This document shows positions 6,929 through 13,144 of a stretch of 19,557 nucleotides of DNA, piece by piece. The position numbers and the translations under genes were made by a program. This DNA is from Gemmatimonas phototrophica. Lineage in GTDB: Bacteria; Gemmatimonadota; Gemmatimonadetes; Gemmatimonadales; Gemmatimonadaceae. The notes beneath the pieces are model-generated. The model had not been told where the DNA came from. It saw nothing but the letters and a program-made list of their open reading frames with translations, and did no database searches. The first letter of the stretch is position 1, and each line of letters starts with the position of its first letter. Where the stretch lies: assembly GCA_945870175.1 (NCBI GenBank), contig CAMBRJ010000012.1:1-19557 (forward strand), given 5' to 3'.

Positions 6929-8011
6929 ATGAACGCTGTTACCGATGCAACGACCGATCCGCGCTGGCGCGCGGTGATGGCGCGCGACCGCCAGTGGGAT
7001 GGCCGCTTCGTCTTCGCGGTGACGTCGACGAAGATCTTCTGCCGTCCCTCCTGTCCCGCGCGTCGTCCACGTCAGGACCGCGTGCGCTTCTACACGACGG
7101 GAGACGAGGCCCGTGCGGCCGGTTTCCGCGCGTGTAAGCGGTGTGACCCCGAGTCGGCCTTGGCCGGCGGCCGCGATGCGCTCCACGGTGATGCGCTCCA
7201 CACGCCGTTGATCGTGCGCGCGATCAGCCTGCTGGAGAAGGATGCGATGACGGTCACGCAACTCGCGGCGGCACTCGACGTCAGTCGAGCTCATCTGCAG
7301 CGAGTCTTCACCCGTGTGGTGGGCTGCACGCCCACCGCATGGCAACGCGCGCAACGCAGCGAACGGTTGCGCACCGGGTTGCCGTCGAGCGCGTCGGTGT
7401 CGCGCGCGGCCTTCGATGCGGGTTTCGACTCGTTGCCAAGCGCCTACGGCGCGGCGTCGGCGCACCTCGGCATGTCTCCGGGAGCCCTCCGACGCGGCGC
7501 GTCCGGTGAGACGGTGTTCTACACCATTGTCCCGTGCGCGCTCGGCTTCGTGTTAGTGGCGATGACCTCGCGTGGCGTGCATCGGGTCGTGCTGGGCGAC
7601 ACCGCTGAGGTGCTCGAGACGACGCTGCGCGACGCGTTACACGCCGCGGAGCTGGTGCGGGACGATGCGGCACTTGGTGATATCAGCGCCCGTGTCGTGG
7701 CGCTGGCGAGTGGCGCGGCGTTGTCGCACCCGCTGCCGCTCGATCTGCGCGGCACGGCGTTTCAGCAGCGCGTGTGGCGTGAGCTGCAACGGATTCCGCG
7801 CGGCGAAACGATCACTTATGCGGAGCTGGCGGCGCGCATTGGCGCACCGAAGGCGGTGCGCGCCGTTGGCACGGCATGCGGCGCGAATCCGGTGGCGATG
7901 GTGGTGCCGTGTCATCGCGTGGTACGCGCGGATGGCAGCCTGGGTGGCTACGCGTGGGGGTTGGAGAGGAAGGCGTGCTTGCTGCGGGATGAGCAACTGC
8001 AAACTCCCTAG
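6929..8011 (+). CDS. ada: Bifunctional Ada: methylphosphotriester/O6-methylguanine-DNA methyltransferase and transcription regulator
   Basis: A 360-residue protein with full Ada architecture. Residues 10-80 are the Ada zinc domain with four cysteines (FCRPSC at 38/42 and ACKRC at 69/72); Cys38 would accept methyl groups from DNA phosphotriesters, turning the protein into an activator. Residues about 95-190 are an AraC-type helix-turn-helix domain (LAAALDVSRAHLQRVF). Residues about 195-355 are the O6-methylguanine methyltransferase domain with helix RAVGTACGANP and the active-site PCHR (acceptor Cys328). ATG 6929 has a CAGG about 10 bases upstream; ATG 6920 is an in-frame alternative and the frame is open upstream to 6722. 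The last codons and the TAG stop lie inside the long inverted repeat that separates it from the convergent glutamine synthetase gene. Family and function are well supported. Confidence 0.95.
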   Translation: MNAVTDATTDPRWRAVMARDRQWDGRFVFAVTSTKIFCRPSCPARRPRQDRVRFYTTGDEARAAGFRACKRCDPESALAGGRDALHGDALHTPLIVRAISLLEKDAMTVTQLAAALDVSRAHLQRVFTRVVGCTPTAWQRAQRSERLRTGLPSSASVSRAAFDAGFDSLPSAYGAASAHLGMSPGALRRGASGETVFYTIVPCALGFVLVAMTSRGVHRVVLGDTAEVLETTLRDALHAAELVRDDAALGDISARVVALASGAALSHPLPLDLRGTAFQQRVWRELQRIPRGETITYAELAARIGAPKAVRAVGTACGANPVAMVVPCHRVVRADGSLGGYAWGLERKACLLRDEQLQTP

Positions 8012-8110
8012 TAAGCAGGAAGGAGGGTATCAGGGGGCAGGAAGCAGGAACCACGCGCGGTCCACCTGCTTCCTGCCCCCTGATACCCTCCTTCCTGCTC
8101 CCTAGGGAGT
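8003..8110. repeat. 108-bp near-perfect inverted repeat (2 x 46-bp arms) between ada and glnN
   Basis: The left arm 8003-8048 and the reverse complement of the right arm 8065-8110 agree at 44 of 46 positions, differing only at two adjacent bases after the CTAG. The 16-base loop (8049-8064) is itself partly palindromic. Outside the arms, AACTGC at 7995-8000 pairs with GCAGTT at 8112-8117 with a one-base offset, so the symmetry continues into both coding regions. The arms are purine-rich on one strand with a roughly 7-8 base rhythm (AAGCAGG, AAGGAGG, GTATCAGG, GGGCAGG, AAGCAGG). No T-run follows either side, so it is not a standard intrinsic terminator, though RNA from either gene would fold into a very long hairpin. 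A dispersed palindromic or MITE-like element is the main alternative. Confidence 0.92.
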
Positions 8111-10363
8111 GGCAGTTACGAGCCTGCCGTCAGCACCCGAGCAAACCGGGACCAGCATCTCCCGATACCGCGGCAACGGCCAAAACTCGTCGCCGATGGC
8201 GAGTTCGATCGCGTCGGCGGCGTCGCGCACTTCGCCCATCGTCTCGCAGCCGGTGGTCGTGAGATAGTCGGCCTGGCCACCGAGGTCGTCGTGCATGTGC
8301 TCGGCCTTGGTGATCACCTTGGCGAGTTCGGCGCGCTTCTTCTGCAGCGTGGCCACCATCTTCGACACCGAGTTCGCGGCGTCGACGATCGGCTGCATGT
8401 TGATGCCGGCCGCGGCGCCCTGACCAGCCGATGCGGCCAGCTGTCCGAGAAACGCGTACGCTGCCGGGAGTACCTGCGTGTCGATCATCTGCTGAATCGT
8501 GTGCAGCTCGATCAGGATGTCCTTGACGTACCGCTCGAGTCGCACGTGGTAGCGGCTCTCGAGTTCGACGGCCGTGAGAATGTGCGTATTCTTGAACAGC
8601 GACTTGGCGTCATCCGTTAACAGCTGGGCCAACGCTTCCGGCGTCCGACGCAGGTTGAGCAGGCCACGCGTCTTGGCTTCGACGACCCACTCGTCAGAGT
8701 AGTTGTTGCCTTCGAAGCGCACGGCGGCTGATTCCTTGAACGCCTTGGCGGCGACCTTGAGCGCGGCGTCGTCGGTGCTCTTGCCGGTCTTTATCTCCGC
8801 CTTCAGCTGCTCGATGATCTCACCGATCGCTTCGGCCACGGCGGCCTGCAGCAACATGACGGGGAAGGCGATGCTCTGCGACGCGCCGACGGCCCGGAAC
8901 TCGAACTTCGAGCCCGTGAAGGCGAACGGCGACGTGCGGTTGCGGTCGGTGTTGTCCTGCGCGACTTCCGGCAGCTTGGCCACGCCGAGCGTGAGCATGG
9001 CCTGCTCGGCGTTCTTCGGCGACGTCTTGCCGGCGGCGATGTCTTCGACGACCTGCGTGAGTCCCGAGCCAAGGAAGGCCGAGATGATCGCGGGCGGCGC
9101 TTCGTTCGCGCCGAGACGGTGCTCGTTGCCGCTTACGGCGATGCCCGCGCGGAGCAGACCGGCATGCTTGTGCACACCCTTCAGTACGGCCGCCAGGAAG
9201 ACGAGGAAGCGGATGTTCTGGTGCGGCGTCTTGCCCGGCTTGAGCAGGTTGGTGCCGTCGAGCGCGTTGTCGGACGTGATCGACAGCGACCAGTTGCAAT
9301 GCTTGCCGGAGCCGTTGATGCCGGCAAACGGCTTCTCGTGCACGATCGCCTGCAATCCATGTCGCGGCGCGATCTTGCGGAGGATGCTCATCACGAGATG
9401 GTTGTGATCCACCGCGATGTCGGTGTCCTCGAAGATCGGTGCGAGCTCGAACTGACACGGCGCCACTTCGTTGTGCCGCGTGACGATCGGCACACCGAGT
9501 TTGTAGAGTTCATGCTCGACTTCGCTGATGCACGCCTGCACGCGCTCGGGGATACCACCGAAGTAGTGGTCTTCGAGCTGCTGGCCACGTGGGGGCGGCG
9601 CGCCGATGAGCGCGCGCGCGGCCATGACGAGGTCGGGGCGCAGCGCGAAGTGCGCGCGGTCGATCATGAAGAATTCCTGCTCGACGCCGAGCGTGGTGTT
9701 CACGCGCAGCACGCCGGTGTCGCCGATGAGTTCGAGCAACTCCATGGCGCGGTGCGACAGCGTGTCGGAGCTGCGCAGCAGCGGCGTCATTTCGTCGAGC
9801 GCTTCGCCGTTGTAGCCGATGAAGACCGACGGAATGCAGAGGTACTTCACGCCACCGGTCTCACTGATGAACACGGGCGACGCCGGATTCCACGCGGTGT
9901 AGCCGCGGGCTTCCCACGTGGCGCGCAAGCCACCCGACGGGAAGCTCGAGGCGTCGGGCTCGGACTGAATGAGCTGCTCGCCCGTGAACGACTCGATGGG
10001 AAGCTTGCTCTCGTCGAAGCTCAGGAAGGCGTCATGCTTTTCGGCGGTGAGGCCGGTCTGCGGCTGGAACCAGTGCGTGAAGTGCGTGACACCGCGCGAC
10101 ATCGCCCATTCCTTGATGACCTGCGCGACGACGGGCGCGATCTCGGAGTCGAGCTTTTTGCCGAGGCGGATGGCTGCCGCGAGCTTCTTGTAGATGTCCT
10201 TGGGCAGCTTGGCGCGCATCTGGCGCAGCCCGAAGGTGTTCATGCCGAACCAGGCGCTGGTCGGCTGGAGAATGCCGTTCTCTTCCGGGCGGACGGTGAT
10301 GCGAACCGGGCGCTGCGTCACTTCGCGCATGGCAGCGATGCGCGAGCTGTTCATGGAGGACAT
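8102..10363 (-). CDS. glnN: Type III glutamine synthetase
   Basis: ATP-dependent ligation of ammonia to glutamate. The length of about 753 residues is that of the GSIII class rather than GSI/GSII (about 350-470). GSIII features from ATG 10363: the N-terminal block FGMNTFGLRQMRAKLP near residue 39, the DASSFPSGGLR region near 137, the glutamate/metal strand GVEQEFF at about 226, NEVAPCQFELAPIFED near 298, the NGSGKHCNWS nucleotide-binding block near 350, and NRTSPFAFTG followed by KFEFR near 475-490, then a long helical C-terminal domain. ATG 10363, 10354 or 10330 are all possible and none has a clear Shine-Dalgarno; the frame upstream to 10423 does not look like family sequence. The gene stands alone, without amtB or glnK beside it. 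The stop lies in the inverted repeat shared with ada. Confidence 0.95.
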   Translation of the reverse strand: MSSMNSSRIAAMREVTQRPVRITVRPEENGILQPTSAWFGMNTFGLRQMRAKLPKDIYKKLAAAIRLGKKLDSEIAPVVAQVIKEWAMSRGVTHFTHWFQPQTGLTAEKHDAFLSFDESKLPIESFTGEQLIQSEPDASSFPSGGLRATWEARGYTAWNPASPVFISETGGVKYLCIPSVFIGYNGEALDEMTPLLRSSDTLSHRAMELLELIGDTGVLRVNTTLGVEQEFFMIDRAHFALRPDLVMAARALIGAPPPRGQQLEDHYFGGIPERVQACISEVEHELYKLGVPIVTRHNEVAPCQFELAPIFEDTDIAVDHNHLVMSILRKIAPRHGLQAIVHEKPFAGINGSGKHCNWSLSITSDNALDGTNLLKPGKTPHQNIRFLVFLAAVLKGVHKHAGLLRAGIAVSGNEHRLGANEAPPAIISAFLGSGLTQVVEDIAAGKTSPKNAEQAMLTLGVAKLPEVAQDNTDRNRTSPFAFTGSKFEFRAVGASQSIAFPVMLLQAAVAEAIGEIIEQLKAEIKTGKSTDDAALKVAAKAFKESAAVRFEGNNYSDEWVVEAKTRGLLNLRRTPEALAQLLTDDAKSLFKNTHILTAVELESRYHVRLERYVKDILIELHTIQQMIDTQVLPAAYAFLGQLAASAGQGAAAGINMQPIVDAANSVSKMVATLQKKRAELAKVITKAEHMHDDLGGQADYLTTTGCETMGEVRDAADAIELAIGDEFWPLPRYREMLVPVCSGADGRLVTATP

Positions 10364-10586
10364 GGCGATGTGTTGGTGTGGTGGTAGGCAGTACGCCGGC
10401 CAAGAAATCGCCGACTGTACCACGATTCGTGCACAAGTTGCAGAAATATGTCACAATCCGGGTCGATATCCAACCACTTTGGACAGTTTCGTACCGAGCA
10501 GTTTGCGGAATATGCGAGATTTACTGTACAGTCCGCTAAATCTATGTATTCTTACGAACAAAAGCCGAAACCAAAAACGACTCTCT

Positions 10587-10632
10587 GCGTGATCGGTTCT
10601 CGTGCGGCCCGACGCGGAGGAACTGATCACGC
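10587..10632. repeat. Imperfect inverted repeat (12-bp arms, 22-base loop)
   Basis: GCGTGATCGGTT at 10587-10598 pairs with AACTGATCACGC at 10621-10632 (11 of 12), and the pairing extends about three bases further outwards with one mismatch. There is no T-run after it, so it is not a clear terminator. It directly joins the octamer repeats that follow and may be one composite intergenic element. Confidence 0.6.
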
Positions 10633-10663
10633 GGAGGCGCGGAGGTCGCAGAGATCGCAGAGG
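10613..10663. repeat. Degenerate direct octamer repeats, CGCRGAGR type
   Basis: Five octamers of the form CGCRGAGR occur at 10613, 10630, 10638, 10647 and 10656: CGCGGAGG three times, then CGCAGAGA and CGCAGAGG. The last four are spaced 8-9 bases apart, so this is a short tandem-like array. It lies about 40 bases upstream of the lipoprotein start. Its length is not a coding multiple and no protein reading is supported. It resembles dispersed G-rich intergenic repeats; copies elsewhere in the genome cannot be checked here. Confidence 0.55.
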
Positions 10664-10700
10664 GTTTGGCGGTGTTGTGGTCGACGGGGTACACTGGGGC

Positions 10701-11312
10701 ATGCGAACTGCTTGTTGTTTTGAACGCGCGCGACGGGCGGCGGTGATCGCGTCGGTGGTCGCGGTTGCTGCCTGTAGTGGCGACGGCACCCCGAAGGTCG
10801 ATTCGGCGGCGAGCCAGCCCGCCGTCGCGGTCATGCCGCGGCCGATGACGCCCAGCGATTCGGCCTGCCCACGCGACGGCACGTGGAAGCGGTGCGCCCT
10901 CGAAGATCGCGTGCTGAAGTCCGGGCTGGCCTTCAAACCGGCCGGCGATTCCATGACGGTCGCGTATCTGCGCGTGCCCGGGGTGCGCTATAAAATCGGC
11001 TTGACGGCGTCGATGGTCGCCTTCTTCTACGCCGACACCGCCGCCGCCGCGAAGGACGTGACCGCGCTGGACCGGTTTCGGCTGACGCCGCGCGGTGACA
11101 CGATCGGGGCGTGGAAGTCGGTGCCGAGCGATGTGATCTGGTCGGGGAATCTGGTGGCGGTGCTCTTTGACGCCTCAGCCACCCAGATCGAGCGCATCCG
11201 CCTCACGATCACCGCCGGAGCGCCCCAGCCGTTGAGCGACGCGGCGAAGGCTGCGAAGGCGGCGGCGGACACGCAGACGGTGCAGAAGCTGCCGTCCATG
11301 CCAGCGCGCTAG
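10701..11312 (+). CDS. Putative lipoprotein of unknown function
   Basis: The product has 203 residues from ATG 10701. The N-terminus is a lipoprotein signal: basic residues RARR (about 9-12), a hydrophobic core AAVIASVVAV and the lipobox AVAAC with Cys25 as the lipidated residue, followed by the flexible linker SGDGTPKVDSAASQPAVAV. The mature domain has two cysteines close together (ACPRDGTWKRC, about residues 64-74), possibly a disulfide, then a predicted beta-rich part with alternating strands (MTVAYLRVPGVRYKIG; ERIRLTIT) and an Ala/Lys-rich tail. I recognise no family. Earlier in-frame codons give an Arg-rich extension that overlaps the repeat region and are rejected. The stop shares CTAG with the convergent EAL-HDOD gene. 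Surface or periplasmic location is well supported; function is not known. Confidence 0.75.
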   Translation: MRTACCFERARRAAVIASVVAVAACSGDGTPKVDSAASQPAVAVMPRPMTPSDSACPRDGTWKRCALEDRVLKSGLAFKPAGDSMTVAYLRVPGVRYKIGLTASMVAFFYADTAAAAKDVTALDRFRLTPRGDTIGAWKSVPSDVIWSGNLVAVLFDASATQIERIRLTITAGAPQPLSDAAKAAKAAADTQTVQKLPSMPAR

Positions 11313-12520
11313 CGCGCCGGCGTCTCGAGGACGGCGCCGAGTGCTTCGGCAGTCCAGCTGATGGCATTGGTGTAGAAATCGCCGACCTTGGCCGGGTCGA
11401 GGCCCATTTCCGTGGCGATTTCCGTGGCGTTCTCGAACAGGCCAAGCTCGTACGATTCGGCGAAGTTGATCGCGTCGGCGTACGGGCCGGTGCGGTCGAG
11501 GAGCGCTTCGTTGGCCTCGTCACTGAGCACCACCCGCGACAGAATCTCGGGGAGCGGCATGCGGAACACCGCGTCGAGCAGTGAGAAGAGGCCCACGAGA
11601 AACAGGGTTCCGCCGTCGCGAGGGCCGCCGGCCAGCTGTTCGAGGAGGCGGCCGCGCTCAACGGCCTGACGCACCAGTTCCTGATCCACGCCGTTTGATG
11701 AGCGACGGGCGGCGGCGATGGCGACGGCCAGCCAGCGGAGGAAGGCCGTGCGGCCAATCAGTCGAAGTGCTTGGCCGATCGAGCTGACCCCGCGCATACC
11801 GAGGGCGGCGGAGTTCACGAGGCGCAGTAGCTGGAACGTGAGCACCGGATCGGTCGACACGACGTCTTCGAGCTGGCGGTCGTTGACCTTCTGGTCGCGC
11901 GCCATGCCCATGAGCCGCATCGCGGCCACCGTGGACTGCGGCATGTTGGCCGACGGCAGCGGTTCGGGGCGGCTGAAGAAGGTGCCTTGGAACGCCTCGA
12001 AGCCGAGGCCGAGGACGACTTCGTACTGGGCGAGCTCGTCGATCTGGGTCGCGATCAGCTTTGGGGCGTGCTGGCCGAAGCCGTGGGTGATCCGGTCGCA
12101 GATCTGGCCGATCGTGCCGGCGTTTTCGCTGCGGATATCGACGCGTACCCACGTGACATACGGCAGCAGCGCTTCCGACGGGCCGGCGCTCTCGCCGACG
12201 TCATCGAGCGCGAGCAGGCCCCCATGCGCGCGATAGCGGGCGACCGCGTCGGTCACGGCCTCGTCGGCCTCGAGGTCGGCGGGGAGCATGACGATCGCGG
12301 AGCCAGGCTCGGCGATGTGAAACGCGTCCTCGACGAGCTGCGTACGCGTGCACGACACGAAGGCCGGCATCCGATTGCGTACCAGGTCGAACGTGCCGCT
12401 CAGGAAGCTCTCGGCGAAGCCGTTTTCCCCGGTCTCCGTCTCCTTGAAACGGATTTCGTACCCGAGCAGGGCGCCGGTGGTACCGAAGATGGGCTGGCGA
12501 ACGAGGCAGAAGTCGGACAT
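11309..12520 (-). CDS. EAL-HDOD signalling protein (YuxH-like) with degenerate EAL domain
   Basis: A 403-residue cytosolic regulator. Residues 1-185 are an EAL-like domain: the opening FCLVRQPIFG and GYEIRF are typical of the YuxH-like EAL-HDOD group, then LALDDVG (103-109), WVRVDIR (124-130) and FEAFQGTFFSRP (174-185). The position where active phosphodiesterases carry the E-x-E/T residues reads IATQIDE (156-162), and the E-A-L motif is YEI, so cyclic-di-GMP hydrolysis is unlikely. Residues about 195-380 are an HDOD domain (VVSTDPVLTFQLLRLVNSA at 220-238, then SSIGQALRLIGRTAFLRWL), without the His-Asp metal residues, as expected for HDOD. Such proteins act as signal-transduction scaffolds. 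ATG 12520 fits the family start; ATG 12568 is an alternative. It is divergent from the MqsA-like regulator. Confidence 0.9.
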   Translation of the reverse strand: MSDFCLVRQPIFGTTGALLGYEIRFKETETGENGFAESFLSGTFDLVRNRMPAFVSCTRTQLVEDAFHIAEPGSAIVMLPADLEADEAVTDAVARYRAHGGLLALDDVGESAGPSEALLPYVTWVRVDIRSENAGTIGQICDRITHGFGQHAPKLIATQIDELAQYEVVLGLGFEAFQGTFFSRPEPLPSANMPQSTVAAMRLMGMARDQKVNDRQLEDVVSTDPVLTFQLLRLVNSAALGMRGVSSIGQALRLIGRTAFLRWLAVAIAAARRSSNGVDQELVRQAVERGRLLEQLAGGPRDGGTLFLVGLFSLLDAVFRMPLPEILSRVVLSDEANEALLDRTGPYADAINFAESYELGLFENATEIATEMGLDPAKVGDFYTNAISWTAEALGAVLETPAR

Positions 12521-12610
12521 TTGGCTGGGAAGAACGCGGTACAGGGGTGGCGCAGACGACGTCGCCATAGCGACTCTAAGACGATTCAACTGCTCGCGAG
12601 GTACTCTTTC

Positions 12611-12631
12611 GGGACGCGGTCCCGGCGTCCC
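12611..12631. promoter_or_regulatory. Short inverted repeat upstream of the MqsA-like gene
   Basis: GGGACGC (12611-12617) and GCGTCCC (12625-12631) form a perfect 7-base inverted repeat with a 7-base centre that reads GGTCCCG and can also pair with the first arm. It lies in the 134-base space between the divergent EAL-HDOD and regulator genes, 23 bases before ATG 12655. It could be an operator for the zinc-finger/HTH protein or a hairpin in its leader; no direct evidence separates these. Confidence 0.35.
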
Positions 12632-12654
12632 TCGCCACCTTACTTCGGTGAGAC

Positions 12655-13122
12655 ATGAGTATTACCACGCTCGACGGAAGCCTTCACCGCGGCTGCGGTG
12701 GCCGGTACGCCCTTCAGACGGAAACGGTGACCGTGCGCATCAGCGGCATGGCGGCCGAGGTCACGCGCGAGTTTTATCGCTGCGAGAAGTGCGCGCACGA
12801 CAACCGGACCATCGATCAGCGCGATGTCGCGGAGAAGTCGGCGACCGAGCAGATCCGGGTGGCTCACGATCTGCTGGCGCCGAAGGCGATCCGGCATTTG
12901 CGCGAATCATTGGGGCTCACGATCCCACAGTTTGCGGAGCTGTGCTACGGCACGCCAAAGGGGATCGTGGAGGGCTGGGAGAAGGGGAAGTATCTGCAGA
13001 ATCGCGACGCCGATGCGTTGATTCGTGGCCTCCTGGATCGCGAGACGCTGGAGAAGCGGGCGGCGAAGGCGGGCGTAACGCTGCCGGTGCTCGTCGACCC
13101 GGCGCTTGCCCCCGCCGTCTGA
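12655..13122 (+). CDS. MqsA-like zinc-finger/helix-turn-helix regulator (antitoxin-type)
   Basis: A 155-residue protein. ATG 12655 has a GGTGAG close upstream. The N-terminal part (1-50) carries a possible zinc site: Cys14 in HRGCGG, and Cys43/Cys46 in YRCEKCAHD; the usual CxxC of the first knuckle is reduced to one Cys, so His11 or His48 may be the fourth ligand. Residues about 75-130 form an Xre/MqsA-type HTH: AIRHLRESLGLTIPQFAELC, then YGTPKGIVEGWEKGKYLQN, where the GTP-x-x-x-x-x-WE recognition helix and following turn are typical of YgiT/MqsA antitoxins. No MqsR-like toxin gene is next to it, so it is more likely a stand-alone transcription regulator. The ABC cassette begins within about 25 bases of its stop and is probably co-transcribed. 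Confidence 0.8.
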   Translation: MSITTLDGSLHRGCGGRYALQTETVTVRISGMAAEVTREFYRCEKCAHDNRTIDQRDVAEKSATEQIRVAHDLLAPKAIRHLRESLGLTIPQFAELCYGTPKGIVEGWEKGKYLQNRDADALIRGLLDRETLEKRAAKAGVTLPVLVDPALAPAV

Positions 13123-13144
13123 ACCCGAGGACGTTCCCATCGCC

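Larger units (their letters stand above)
10364..10700. other. Intergenic region between divergent glnN and lipoprotein gene
   Basis: About 337 bases with no convincing gene. The part 10424-10580 is clearly more AT-rich than its surroundings and probably carries the divergent promoters. For glnN a weak candidate on the minus strand is CTGCAA (10443-10438) and TACAGT (10419-10414) with an 18-base spacer. A perfect 10-base palindrome ACTGTACAGT lies at 10523-10532, and its half ACTGTAC recurs at 10414-10420 inside the proposed glnN -10 box, so a regulator may bind both. The part 10582-10665 holds an inverted repeat and GC-rich octamer repeats described separately. Confidence 0.5.

Noticed and set aside
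8003..8110. Intrinsic terminator between ada and glnN
   Set aside because: The stem is far longer than normal and no T-run follows on either side, so it is listed as an inverted repeat instead.
9119..10387. Long open frame (422 codons) opposite glnN
   Set aside because: Composition is typical of an antisense shadow of a strongly biased high-GC gene; glnN on the other strand is unmistakable.
10613..10663. CRISPR array
   Set aside because: Units are only eight bases, spacing is too short for spacers, and no cas gene is present.
12655..13122. Complete MqsRA toxin-antitoxin pair
   Set aside because: No small toxin-like gene lies upstream or downstream; the neighbours are an EAL-HDOD gene and an ABC ATPase.
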